64,000 nt of DNA from Arachis hypogaea (Eukaryota; Streptophyta; Magnoliopsida; Fabales; Fabaceae). A program made the translations under genes and the position numbers. Shown here piece after piece: positions 20,746 through 31,105 of this stretch. The notes below the pieces were generated by a model. It was not told the DNA's origin. It made no database searches and was given only the letters and a program-made list of their open reading frames with translations. The stretch's first letter is position 1; each line of letters opens with the position of its first letter. The stretch spans positions 85,074,386 through 85,138,385 of the forward strand of contig NC_092048.1 in NCBI RefSeq assembly GCF_003086295.3. Reading direction: 5' to 3'.

Positions 20746-22240
20746 GTAAGAAAAACTTTTTCTGTTTCTCTCCAATCCTTCTTATGACTTAAGGTCTCTT
20801 TCATGAACTTAGCATAAGAGGGTATTTGCTCAAGTGCCTCTGCAAACGGAATCTTTATTTCAAGAGTCCTGAGATAATCTGCAAAGCGAACAAATTGTTT
20901 ATCCTATTCCGCTTGGCAGAGTTTCTGAGGATAAGGTATTTTGGCTTTATATTCTTCAACCTTAGTTGCTGCAGGTTTAATTCCTACAGAGGCAGGTTGA
21001 GAAGCCTTCTTGAGGGAGTTAGCATCAGCACTTGCAGGTGTCTGATCCCTCACTGGCGTTTGAACGCCAGAACTGGACATGGATTGGGGGTTTAACGCCA
21101 GATTCCTACCATTTTTTAGCGTTTGAACGCCAGAACTGGACGTGGAATTGGAGTTTAACGCCAGTTTTTCACCTGTTTCTGGCGTTTGATTGCCAGACAT
21201 ATTCCTCTCTGGGCTCTTACTATCCTCAGAAGGATTTTGGGTAGCAGGTTGCTCATCCTCTGTCAATTGTTATTTTCTTGGCTTTCTGCTGCTTTGAGTT
21301 AGAGTATTTAACATTTTTCCACTTCTTAATTGAACTGCTTGGCACTCCTCTGTTATCTGTTTTGATAACTGCTGTTTTGTCCGATTCAATTGTGATTCCA
21401 TATCCTTGTTAGCAATTTTGGTTTCTTGTAGCATCTCCTTAAATTCTGCTAACTGCCTTGTTATAGAAGATAGTTGCTGATTGAGTTCAGCAACTTGTTC
21501 CTGAGGACTAAAGTCAGTTGATACTGCCTTAGCTTCTTTTCTCATGGAGGACTCATTACTTATGTACAGATGCTGATTTCTAGAAACTATATCAATAACC
21601 TCTTGAGCCTCTTCAACAGTCTTTCTCATGTGTATAGATCCACTAGCTGAGTGGTTTAGAGATGTCTGAGCTTTTTCTGTTAGCCCGTAGTAGAAGATGT
21701 CTAACTGCACCCACTCTGAAAATATTTCAGAAGGGCATTTCCTTAGCATCCCTCTGTACCTCTCCCAGGCGTTATAGAGGGATTCATCATCCTCTTGTTT
21801 AAAGTCTTAGATGTCCAGCCTTAGCTGTGTCATCCTTTTTGGAGGGAAATATTGATTCAGGAATTTGTCTGATAACTATTTCCATGTTCTTATGCTTGTT
21901 GTGGGTTGGTTATTAAACCACCTCTTAGCTTGATCTTTTACAGCAAACGGAAACAGTTATAGTCTGTATACATCCTGATCTACCTCCTTGTCACGCACTG
22001 TGTTAGCAATTTGCAAGAACTGCGCCAGAAACTCAGTAGGTTCTTCCTGTGGAAGACTGGAATACTGGCAATTTTGCTGCACCATGACAATGAGCTGAGG
22101 ATTTAGCTCAAAACTGCTTGCTTTGATGGGAGGTATACAGATGCTACTCCCATATGCAGCAGTAATGGAGTTAGCATATGACCCCAGAGTCCTTCTGGAC
22201 TGTTCATTTCCACTTAGATCTATAATGGAGAAAGGGAGAT
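20746..22240 (-). pseudogene. Element B gag
   Basis: The capsid-like region reads FLAQFLQIANTV, NAWERYRGMLRKCPSEIFSEWVQLDIFYYGL and MRKTVEEAQEVID. A Gln-rich coiled-coil-like part follows near 21330-21480. Stops: TAG at 20904 and in the segment near 21868, TAA near 21810 and near 21975, and a stop between 21266 and 21270. The Ser/Thr-rich stretch 21050-21200 is encoded by palindromic repeats. Homology to the gag proteins of A and E is clear in the ESLYNAWERY / LDIFYYGL segments. Confidence 0.85.
21050..21200. repeat. Palindromes inside B gag coding DNA
   Basis: CTGGCGTTTGAACGCCAG-like units occur at about 21053, 21118 and 21178, with half units GTTTAACGCCAG between. In gag frame they encode repeated SSSGVQT and LALN segments. 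The unit is the same as in the noncoding cassettes of B. Confidence 0.85.
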
Positions 22241-23380
22241 GATGTGGATTGTAAAATATTAAAAAAAATTATTATTATTTTTTTTAAATTTTTTTTTAAT
22301 ACCGAAAATTAAAAGGAAAATAAAATAAAATAAAATAATTAAAAAAATTAACTATAATTTTGAAAATTAGAAAAATAGATAAAAAGGAAATTGAAAATTA
22401 AAATAAGAAATAAATTAAAAAGATTTGAAAAAGGTATGATTTTAAAATTTGAGATTGGAAAAGATAAGATAAGATTTTGAAAAAGATATGATTTTAAAAA
22501 TTTTGATCAAATCAACCTAATGAATTCGAAAATTATGAGCAATTAAAGGAAAGGATATATTTATTTTTTTATTTTTGAATTTTATGAGGAAAGAGAAGAA
22601 CACACAAAAGACACAAGACTTAAAATTTTTAGATCTAATGCTCCTTGTTTTTCGAAAATTTTGGAGGGAAAACACCAGGGAACACCAAACTTAAAAATTT
22701 TAAGATCAAAATACAAAGACGACTCAAGAACACCTTGAAGACTCACAAGAACAACAAGAATAAAATTCAAGGACTCAAGAACATAAAAAGAACACCAAAC
22801 TTAAAACTTTTAGAAAACTAAAAATAAATTTTCGAAAATTAAAGAAAAATAACAAGAGAACACAAAACTTAAAAGTTTGACACAAGATTTAATCAAAAAA
22901 AAATTATTTCTGAAAAAGTTTTAAAAGGAAGATACCCAATTACCAAGAACATAAGCACAACGCTCTAGCCAACTGAGCTATAAATTTAACGTGTTTTAAA
23001 AAAGGTATTTAATGTATATAAATTTTTTGAATATTGATAAATTGAAAATGCACAAGAAAAACAAGAAAAAGACACAGAACAGGAAAAACTAAAGATCAAA
23101 CAAGAAAAATAGCAAGAACAACTTGAAGATCAAGAAAAAAAACAATGAACACAAATTCGAAAAATTAAAGGAAAATAAAAACATGCAATTGACACCAAAC
23201 TTAAAATATGAATCTAAACTCAAACAGAAGACTCAAAGAAAAATTAAAAATTAATAAAGAAAAATAGTATTTTTGAAAGGAAAATAGCAGATGCAATTCT
23301 AGTGACTCTAAACCAACAAAAATTAATTATTCCTAATCTAAGCAACAAAATAAACCGTCAGTTGTCCAAACTCAAACAAT
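22241..23380 (-). other. B 5' leader
   Basis: A very A/T-rich leader between PBS and gag. It contains ACCAAACTTA at 22681, 22791 and 23191 and a tRNA-like half at 22950. Simple sequence near 22250-22350 is poly-A/T. No gene is supported. Confidence 0.6.
22950..22986 (-). other. Partial tRNA-like sequence (5' half, tRNA-Ile-like)
   Basis: In sense it contains TAGCTCAGTTGGCTAGAGC followed by GTTGTGCTTAT. This matches the D-arm (A-box) and anticodon 5' stem of a plant tRNA-Ile, with TAT at the anticodon place. No T-arm GGTTCGA follows and the acceptor stem is absent, so it is a fragment and not a tRNA gene. Confidence 0.45.
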
Positions 23381-23397
23381 TCCCGGCAACGACGCCA
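23381..23397 (-). promoter_or_regulatory. Primer-binding site of B
   Basis: In sense it reads TGGCGTCGTTGCCGGGA, one base different from the tRNA-Asp-like site of A. It lies six bases inside the LTR boundary at 23404. Confidence 0.82.
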
Positions 23398-23403
23398 AAA
23401 ACT

Positions 23404-24944
23404 TGGTGCACGAATTGTAAATCACACTTTTCACAACTCGTACCACTAACCAGCAAGTGCACTGGGTCGTCCAAGTAATACCTTACGTGAGTAAGGGTCG
23501 ATCCCACGGAGATTGTCGGCTTGAGGCAAGTTATGGTTATTTTGTAATTCTTAGTCAGGAAATTAATAATAAAAATGATTGGGTTTATGAAGAGTAAATA
23601 ACATAAAATAAATACTTGTTATGCAGTAATGGAGAACAGGTTGAGGCTTTAGAGATGCTCTGTCTTTTGAATCTCTACTTTCCTACTGTCTTCTTCTTCA
23701 CGCATGCAAGGCTCCTTCCATGGCAAACTGTATGTTGGTGGATCACCATTGTCAATGGCTACCATCCGTTCTCTCAGTGAAAATGGTCCAAATGCGCTAT
23801 CACCGCACGGCTAATCATCTGTCGGTTCTCACTCATGTTGGAATAAGGTCCATTTATCCTTTTGCGTCTGTCACTACGCCCAGCACTCGTGAGTTTGAAG
23901 CTCGTTACAGTCATCGCATCCCAGATCCTACTCGAAATACCATAGACAAGGTTTAGACTTTCTGGATCTCAGGAATGGCCGCCAATAATCCTAGCCTATA
24001 CCACAAAGACTCTGATCCTGAACCAAGAGGCTAAGAGATACACACTCAATCTAAGGTAGAACGGAAGTGGTTGTCGGGCACGCGTTCATAGGTTGAGAAT
24101 GGTGATGAGTGTCACGGATCATCACATTCATCACGGTTAAGTACAAGCGAATATCTTAGAACAGAAACAAGCGTGATTGAATAGAAAACAGAAGTAATTG
24201 CATTAATTCATCGAGACACAACAGAGCTCCTCACCCCCAACCATGGGGTTTAGAGACTCATGCCGTAGAAGATACAAATTCAGATGTAAAATGTCATGAG
24301 GTGCCAAATAAATCTCTAAAAGTTGTTTTTATACTAAACTAGTAGCTAGGGTTACAGAAAATAAGTAACTAAGTGCAGATAGTGCAGAAATCCACTTTCG
24401 GGGCCCACTTGGTGTGTGCTTGGGCTGAGCATTGAGCTTTACATGTGTAGAGGCTTTTTTTGGAGTTAAACGCCAGGTTGTAGCCTGTTTCTGGCGTTTA
24501 ACTCTGGTTTGCAACCTGTTTCTGGCGTTTAACTCCAGAATAAGGTAAAGACTTGGCGTTAAACGCCAATTTGCATCGTCATAACTTGGGCAAAGTATGG
24601 ACTATTATATATTGCTGAAAAGCCCTGGATGTCTACTTTCCAACGCAATTAAGAGCGCGCCAATTGGGTTTCTGTAGCTCCAGAAAATCCACTTCGAGTG
24701 CAGGGAGGTCAGAATCCAACAACATATGCAGTCCTTTTTCAGCCTCTAAATCAGATTTTTGCTCAGGTCCCTCAATTTCAGCCAGAAAATACTTGAAATC
24801 ATAGAAAAACACACAAACTCATAGTAAAGTCCAGAAATATAATTTTTATTTAAAAACTAATAAAAATATAATAAAAACTAACTAAAACATACTAAAAACT
24901 ATGTAAAAATAATGCCAAAAAGTGTATAAATTATCCGCTCATCA
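23404..24944 (-). repeat. B 5' LTR
   Basis: This 1541-bp LTR has one end TGGTGCACGAATTG and the other GCTCATCA. It matches 2347-2909 plus 14381-15320. GGCGTTTAACTCC/GGCGTTAAACGCC units lie at 24470-24565. In sense transcription runs leftwards. Confidence 0.88.
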
Positions 24945-26075
24945 TACACCCTCCTCAACATTAATTTCAAACGTCTTTGAAAGAGGCTCTATAACTTGAC
25001 TTTCCCATGGAGGTTCAGCATCTCCTAAGTCTTCAACCACTTCCTCCTCTTTAGTAATTACTACTTTATCCAGTTGTTTTAGTATAAAATCGTACTCATC
25101 CTTGATGATTTTCTTTTCAACTATTCCTTCATCTTCAAGTACAAAATCTAGCTCCTCCTTGTTGTCTTCCTTCACTAATTCTTCAACCACTCCTTCGACT
25201 CCAAGGGTCTCTACTACCTTCACCTATAGGGCCTCCTCTAGCTTCTTATGAAGTATGGATTCGCGAAGATGATTCCTTCTTTCTTGTTCCATATCAATAG
25301 CATAACTGGGATCATCTTGCTCTTGGATTGATGGATGTGGGTGCTCTTCCATGGAGGGTGGTGATGGGATGGGAAGATTATTATGTGGTTGAAAAAAAAG
25401 TGCACTAAAGCTTGAGGGTTGAATATTGGAGGTAGAGGGTTGGTTCATGCAGGATATAAGATTTTGGAGTGTATAGGTGAGACCAATGATATTAGAGATG
25501 AGTGTGTTGTTATCCAATGGAGGTTGGGGTGGATAGGAGGGTTCATTTGTTGGGAGAAAGGGCTCATAATACGGAGGTGGTTCTTCTTGATAAGGATATG
25601 GAGATGGTGGATATTGAGGTGGTGGTTCTGAGTGTAGTTCATGTGGTAGTTGGTGTGGTGAATGTGGGTTAGGGTCATATGGGGGTGTTTGGTGGTAATG
25701 TGCTTGTGAGTATGGTGGTTCAAAGGTATGTTGGGGAGGCAGTTCATAAGCATATGGCGGGGCTTGTTGGTAACTACAAGAGGGTCCACCATATTCATCA
25801 TCTTGGTACGCTCCCTGGAATGGCTCTCGACCATAGTAATTTGGTGGAGGTTGGTTGTCACGAAAAGGTCCACCATAACTATTGTCTTGGTATGCATCAT
25901 ATAATGGTTGTTGTCCATGGTATCTTGGAAGGTGTTGTTGTCGAAAGGGTTGATCAGATCCTCGTGGCTCCTTCCATCTCTGATTGTTTTGACCTTGATG
26001 CATGTTCCTGTTATAATTTCCATTCCTTGCAACAACATTGGAACCAAACTTGAAACCAGAGGGGTGAGAATTCAT
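24945..26075 (-). pseudogene. Element C ORF, N-terminal part
   Basis: The first 283 residues from Met 26075 are rich in Pro, Tyr, Gln and Asn with repeated PPYAYE, PPQYPPSPYPY and GGPFRDNQPPP-like segments. They start MNSHPSGFKFGSN. An in-frame TAG at 25224-25226 interrupts the frame. It then continues with an acidic section (EELVKEDNKEELDFVLED) until EEGV, where the B LTR begins. The acidic ORF across B at 2347 is the probable continuation. No enzyme motif is present. It resembles the low-complexity central part of gag-like proteins, but I cannot assign a function. Confidence 0.6.
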
Positions 26076-26670
26076 AGTAGCTAATAAAAATTAAAAATAA
26101 AAACAAATAAACAAGCAAAGGAAAATAAAATAAATAAGAAAAAAGGTTTGAAAACGATTTGATTTTTAATATTAGAAAAGATAACATAAGTTAGGTAAGA
26201 GAATATAAGTTTTTAAATTAAAAAGTTTTGTAATTTAATTTTTTTGAATTTGAAAATTAAATTTTGAATTTTAAATTTTGAAATTTGAATTTTGAAATTT
26301 GAAATTTGAATTTTGAATTTAAAATTTTGAAATTTGAATTTTGAAAAAGTCAACAATATAAGATAAATATTTGAAAAAAAAGATTTAAATTTTGAAAAGG
26401 TTTGATTTTTTAAAAATTTAAATTTAAATTTTGAATTTTGAATTTTGAATTTTCGAATTTAATCGAAATTTGAAATTTGAATTTGAAATAAGATAAGATA
26501 AGATTTTGAAAAAGATATGATTTTTGAAAAAGATTTGAATTTTGAAATTTAAAACTAAGATAAGATAAGATAAAAATTTTTAAAATAAAAATCTGAAATT
26601 TTTTTTTCGAAAAAATAAATTTAAAAGTAAATATTTACAATAACCAATAATAAGGCACACCTTTGCAATT
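26076..26670 (-). other. C 5' leader
   Basis: A 600-bp leader of extreme A/T content dominated by GAAATTTGAATTTTGAAA-type simple repeats (26230-26600) and several AAGATAAGATAAGAT runs. Similar wording occurs in E's leader (63180-64000). No gene. Confidence 0.6.
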
Positions 26671-26687
26671 TCCCGGCAACGGTACCA
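26671..26687 (-). promoter_or_regulatory. Primer-binding site of C
   Basis: In sense TGGTACCGTTGCCGGGA, a variant of the sites in A and B with GTACC in place of GCGCC. It lies three bases from the LTR edge at 26691. Confidence 0.78.
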
Positions 26688-26690
26688 TTT

Positions 26691-28171
26691 TGACGAACAG
26701 ATTTTCTATCGGTTTAGAATTTTTATAAAATTAATCGCGTTGTAAGTATAGTTTCTAAACCAACAGAGAATCCTTTCGTACAAAAGTTTGGTTGTCACAA
26801 GTAACAAAACCTAATAAAATTTATAACCGAAGTATTCAAACCTCGGGTCGTCTTCTCAAGGAATTGCAGGGAGGTATGATTTATTATTGGTTTTGTAAAA
26901 AGATATGTTTTTGGGTTTTTTGAAATAGGGAACAAGTAATTTAAATAACAAGAAAAATAAATTAATAATTAATAAAATCTCTTGGCAAGGTATGAGAAAT
27001 GAAGTCCTATCCTAGTTATCTTTATCAGGTGTGATGAAAATTAGATTTTGCTCCCACTTTTAATTAATCCTTGCTAAACAAAGGAAAGTCAAGTGGACAA
27101 ATTAATTTGATCCTCAGGTCCTAGTCAACTCCTATGGAGAGACTAGAGTTATTGGAGTACAAATTAACCAGCAAAGAATTCCAATTTCAATTTCAATCAA
27201 TAGTTGAGTTGATAACTCAAGTGTTATAAATTACTTAACCAAGGCCAAAAGGGAAGAAAATCTACTTGAATGAAAATAATTTGGATACATAAATTAAAGA
27301 AAGCAATCATAAGTCTGAAATACCTCAAATAATAGTAAATAGAATATTCAAATCTTAACATGAAAAGGTTCATAAGCCAATTTAGGAACATTAACAAGTA
27401 AAAGCATTGGAATAAATAAAAGCAAAAAATAAATTAAAGGAACTTTGAACCTGTGATTGTAGAAGCAATCCTAAAATAAGAGAAATCCTAATCCTAAATC
27501 CTAAGAGAGAGGAGAGAACCTCTCTCTCTAAAACTACATCTAAAGCCTAAATTTTTTGTATATTAAAGCTTGATTTTATGAATAAATGGATTTCCCCACT
27601 TTATAGCCTCTAATCTGTGTTTTCTGGGCCAAAAACTGGGCCAGAAACAGCTCAGAAATTGCTGGGGGCGAAATCTGCCACGCTGATTTTCGTCACTACG
27701 ACGTGTCTGTGTGGAGCACGCGTTCGCGTCACCTAGCTGTACGGCCAATATGGCAGATTATATATCAAATCGAAGCCCCAGACGTTAGCTTTCCAATGCA
27801 ACTGAAACCACGTCATGTGGACCTCTGTAGCTCAAGTTATGACCGTTTTAGTGCAAGAGGGTCAGGCTGGACAGCTTAGCAATTTCTTCAACTTCTTGTA
27901 TTCCTTCCATTTTTGCATGCTTCCTTTCCATCCTCTGAGCCATTCCTGCCCTGTAAATCCTAAAATCACTTAACACACTTATCAAGGCATCGAATGGTAA
28001 TAAGAGAAGATTAATATTAGAAAATATAAGGCCAGAAAAGCATGTTTTCAATCATAGCAAAAAATCAGGAAGGAGAATGTAAAACATGCATTTTGTATGA
28101 ACAAGTGTATGAAAGATTGATAAAATCCACTCAATTGAGTACAAGATAAACCATAAAATAGTGGTTTATCA
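26691..28171 (-). repeat. C 5' LTR
   Basis: A 1481-bp LTR. In sense it starts TGATAAACCAC, with a nearby TGGTTTATC making a terminal stem, and ends CTGTTCGTCA. The same family in plus orientation begins at 55814 (LTR G). A short ACGCGTTCGCGT unit lies near 27716. At 28172 the plus-strand element D resumes. Confidence 0.82.
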
Positions 28172-28220
28172 GTCATTCCTCTTAACAAACTGGATGAAGA
28201 GGAAGAAAGCCATGAACAAC

Positions 28221-28269
28221 ATGTCAAGCTATTGACATTAAAAGAACACTTGTTGGGAGGCAACCTAAC
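28221..28269 (+). other. Double-hairpin module of D
   Basis: Stem ATGTCA/TGACAT with loop AGCTAT is followed by TAAAAG, AACACTT, then stem TTGGG/CCTAA (one G-T pair) with loop AGGCAA. The associated stop codon is not identified because the upstream frame is broken by C. Confidence 0.75.
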
Positions 28270-29830
28270 CAAAGGTAGTTTTCTTTTCCTAGTTGTTTCA
28301 ATAAAAGAGTTAAGTAGACTTCTCTGTATTGCAAGGAGCTAAGTTTGGTGTTGCACACCAAAGTAATTCAAGGGTAAATGTGTAATGCTAAGTTTGGTGT
28401 TCCACCATAGATTTTACTAAGAACACATTGTATCCCTCAGCATAATTAGTCACTAGTTCCAAACAATCAGAGAAACTACCTAACAATTGTTTAATTTTTA
28501 GTTCATAGTTTATTTTCTTAATAAAATCACTTGATGTTTCCTGTATGTATTCATTCTGCTGCATATAGAAGTAGGCAAGGAACTAAGTTTGGTGTTCTCA
28601 CACCAACTTAAGTCTAGAAAATCACAATCGTACATGCATGCTAACCATCTCTCAAGTGCTTGGGGAATAAGCAACTTTTAATATCTTTGTAGGAAGTTAT
28701 TCAATCTCTTGGAGGGTAAGATGCATCATCATGTGGAAAGACAAAGAAAAGACAAGAAAGCCAACAATGATGATGACACAGAGGAAGCAAGAAGACACCA
28801 AGAGGTTGTATCTTTACTTGCCTATCTATAGTTTAGATGTGTTAATTGAAAGTGCAATTGTGCCCTTGTTGATTAGTGTCCTATTAGTTATGAGTCATTG
28901 ACTATTTTTTTGTTTTCAAGCTTGCTAGTCTAAGTGCTTTTATCATCTCATCTTACTTGAACTGTCTGCATTATTCCTCATGCTTGAAAAAAAATTGTTG
29001 TGAAACAGAGAAAGAGTAGAGGTCTATTTTGATAGAAGATAGAATAAGGTTATGTGGTGGTATGTGCTAGTTCATTAGTTGATTCATGGATAAGGCTAAA
29101 GGTTGGCATGACTTTGAGATATGAACTTGAGCTACATTTCATGAGACTTTACAAATGAAAGAGGTCCATAATAAAAGGAAAAAAAATGCAAGAGAAAGAA
29201 ACAAAAAGAAATAAACAAGGCTGGGCACCAATGGCTTGAGGTTTTGGATATATGCTTGTGATGCTCTTGTACGAAGATAAGCTTGGATAAATAGGTTCTA
29301 AGGGGTGCTTCATCACCTTTCAACTTGGGTTAACTAACCCGGGATTGCCAACCGAAAATCCACTATCAAGAGCTACTTTGAGACAGAGCATTTAGTGACC
29401 CAAAGAGGTGCTAGGCATCAATGTCCAAAGAATAAAACAAGCTAAATGCCTGTGATGTGTGTGTGCTAAGGAGAGGCTTGAGCAAGTAAGCCCTTAGGGG
29501 TGTTTCAACACCTAGCATCTTGAACGAACTGGGATGGGAATGCTGGCTGAAAACTTACTTTAAGGAGCTGCCTTAACACATAGCATTTAGCCTCAACAAG
29601 CAATAAATCTCAATCAAAAGAAAGAGAGCAAGAAAAACTGAGGACCAAGCAATAACAAGTCTCATTTTTTGTGTAACTCAAGTAAGGATCCAAAAGAGTA
29701 TCAATACTTCAACCGCAAATAAAAATCACTAAGATAGCATGCATGAAAACCCCATTAACCAGAATTGAATGTCTTCCAATAAAGGCTTATACCTCTCTCT
29801 GTTTTCATTCATTCTCCTTATGTTTTACTG
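28270..29830 (+). other. D 3' noncoding region
   Basis: It contains TAAGTTTGGTGTT at 28340, 28389 and 28584, and a degenerate tandem duplication at about 29220-29610 (two copies of roughly 190 bp sharing AGGGGTG..TCA.CACCT and CTTACTTT/CTACTTT-GA wording). Palindrome GGGTTAACTAACCC is at 29328. No gene seen. Confidence 0.55.
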
Positions 29831-29867
29831 CTTGCTTGGGGACAAGCAAGATTTAAGTTTGGTGTTG
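29831..29867 (+). promoter_or_regulatory. Polypurine-tract region and upstream hairpin of D
   Basis: Stem CTTGCTT/AAGCAAG with loop GGGGAC (29831-29850) is followed by TTAAGTTTGGTGTTG, which abuts the LTR start at 29868. Confidence 0.78.
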
Positions 29868-30149
29868 TGATGACAAGTCATCTTAGGCTAGTTTCACAAG
29901 TCTTTTTCATTAGTTTTTACTTGGTTTTCATGCATTTCTTAGACAATAAGTAGGTATTTGGATGACAATTTCATGCTTGTTTTGATTCAATCAAACATTG
30001 TTAAATTGGTGCATTTTCATGAGATTTATGCAAGATTTACTTGATTATTATGAATGATACAAAATCTTGTGATTTGGCAAGGCATTGATGCATGTGTTTG
30101 GTTGATGATAGGTGAAGAAAAGCAGAGGAATGGCAAGGAAGAAGCAGAG

Positions 30150-30960
30150 AAGGTAACGTTAGAGCCAAAGTTGGTGGTCCAACGTTACCTCAAACGTTGA
30201 TGAAGAAAAAGAGGTGCATAGTTGGAGCCAAAGTTGGACCTCCAACTATGCCTCAAACATGGCCAAGAAAGATGCATAGTTGGACCTCCAACTATGCCTC
30301 AAACTATAAGAAAGAGGCAATGTTTGAGCCCAAAGTTGGACCTCAAACGTGGCCAAGAAAAAGGAGCATAGTTGGAGTCAAAGTTGGACTCCAACTATGG
30401 GTCCAACGTTGAGGAAAAAGGGTGCCAACGTTAGACCTAACGTTGGTGGTCCAACGTTGAGTCCAACATCTTCGATAAAATCTCAAAATTTGAAGTTGGA
30501 AAAATCGCATCGACGCGCACGCGTGGGCGACGCGTACGCGTGAGCTTGGAAAACTTGCAATCCACGCGTACGCGTGGGTGACGCACACGCGTGAAAATGC
30601 CAACGTTGGAGGTAACATTGGTGATCCAACGTTAGATCCAACGTCTGCGATGCCATCCTCGGAAAAATTTGATATGACACGTACGCGTGGGTGACGCGTA
30701 CCCGTGGAAATGGAAAAATGGCAAGGGACGCGTACGCGTGGGTGACGCGTACGCGTGGATTGGCAAAATTTCAGCCTTCACGCGTACGCGTGGGTCACGC
30801 GCACACGTGACTAAGCAAACGTTGGTGCTCCAACGTTGAGTCAAACGTCACTGGCAACATCCAGAATTCAATTTTTTAGTAACGTTTGACTCAAACGTTG
30901 GTCACTAACGTTTTCACCAACTTCAATTCAATTTGGCACCCATGCAAGCTTATGAACATT
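30150..30960. repeat. AACGTT and ACGCGT palindrome cassettes in D LTR
   Basis: The AACGTT cassette has repeats such as CCAAAGTTGG, CCAACGTTG and AACGTTGGTGGTCCAACGTT. Embedded from 30510 to 30815 are five paired units of ACGCGTACGCGTGGGTGACG type. Both cassettes are rich in CG dinucleotides within otherwise CG-poor DNA. Confidence 0.85.
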
Positions 30961-31105
30961 AGTTTGCCAAACGTCTTCATCAACGTCAATTAGAGCCACT
31001 CTCAACTAGCTTTAACAGAGGCCAAGGCCCACATCCAAGTACTTGAAGACCCATTTGGGGATGAGAAGAAAAGTTTAAATAGAGAAGTTTTTGAAGATGA
31101 AAGGA

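Larger units (their letters stand above)
2347..24944 (-). mobile_element. Ty3/gypsy retrotransposon B (complete but decayed)
   Basis: The 5' LTR is 23404-24944. The internal region 15321-23403 carries gag, protease, RT, RNase H and integrase in that order on the minus strand. The 3' LTR is split by element A into 2347-2909 and 14381-15320. LTR ends are TGATGAGCGG at the start (sense) and CACCA at the end. The domain order PR-RT-RH-IN and the DLGAS protease motif place it in Ty3/gypsy, and the tRNA-Asp-like PBS is typical of the Tat/Athila side. Many stop codons and several frameshifts make it non-functional. Near 2347 the LTR end and the target-site duplication are missing, so a small deletion is inferred there. 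Confidence 0.85.
1..28171 (-). mobile_element. LTR retrotransposon C (partial, interrupted by B)
   Basis: This is a minus-strand LTR element whose 5' LTR (26691-28171), primer site and single ORF lie at the right. The rest of the ORF and the 3' noncoding region lie at 1-2346, left of element B, which interrupts it. The 3' LTR is outside the window. No reverse transcriptase, RNase H or integrase motif is visible in the surviving parts, so C looks non-autonomous. It is inserted in element D, whose sequence resumes at 28172. The assignment of 1-2346 to C rests on strand, acidic composition, and an ORF that ends just before the same post-stop hairpin module seen in the other elements. Confidence 0.75.

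Noticed and set aside
22950..22986. A tRNA gene
   Set aside because: Only the D-arm and anticodon 5' side are present; no T-arm, acceptor stem or terminator.
25445..26047. A His/Thr-rich 200-residue frame on the minus strand and others opposite it
   Set aside because: These overlap the Pro/Tyr-rich ORF of element C in other frames; composition is a by-product of that ORF.
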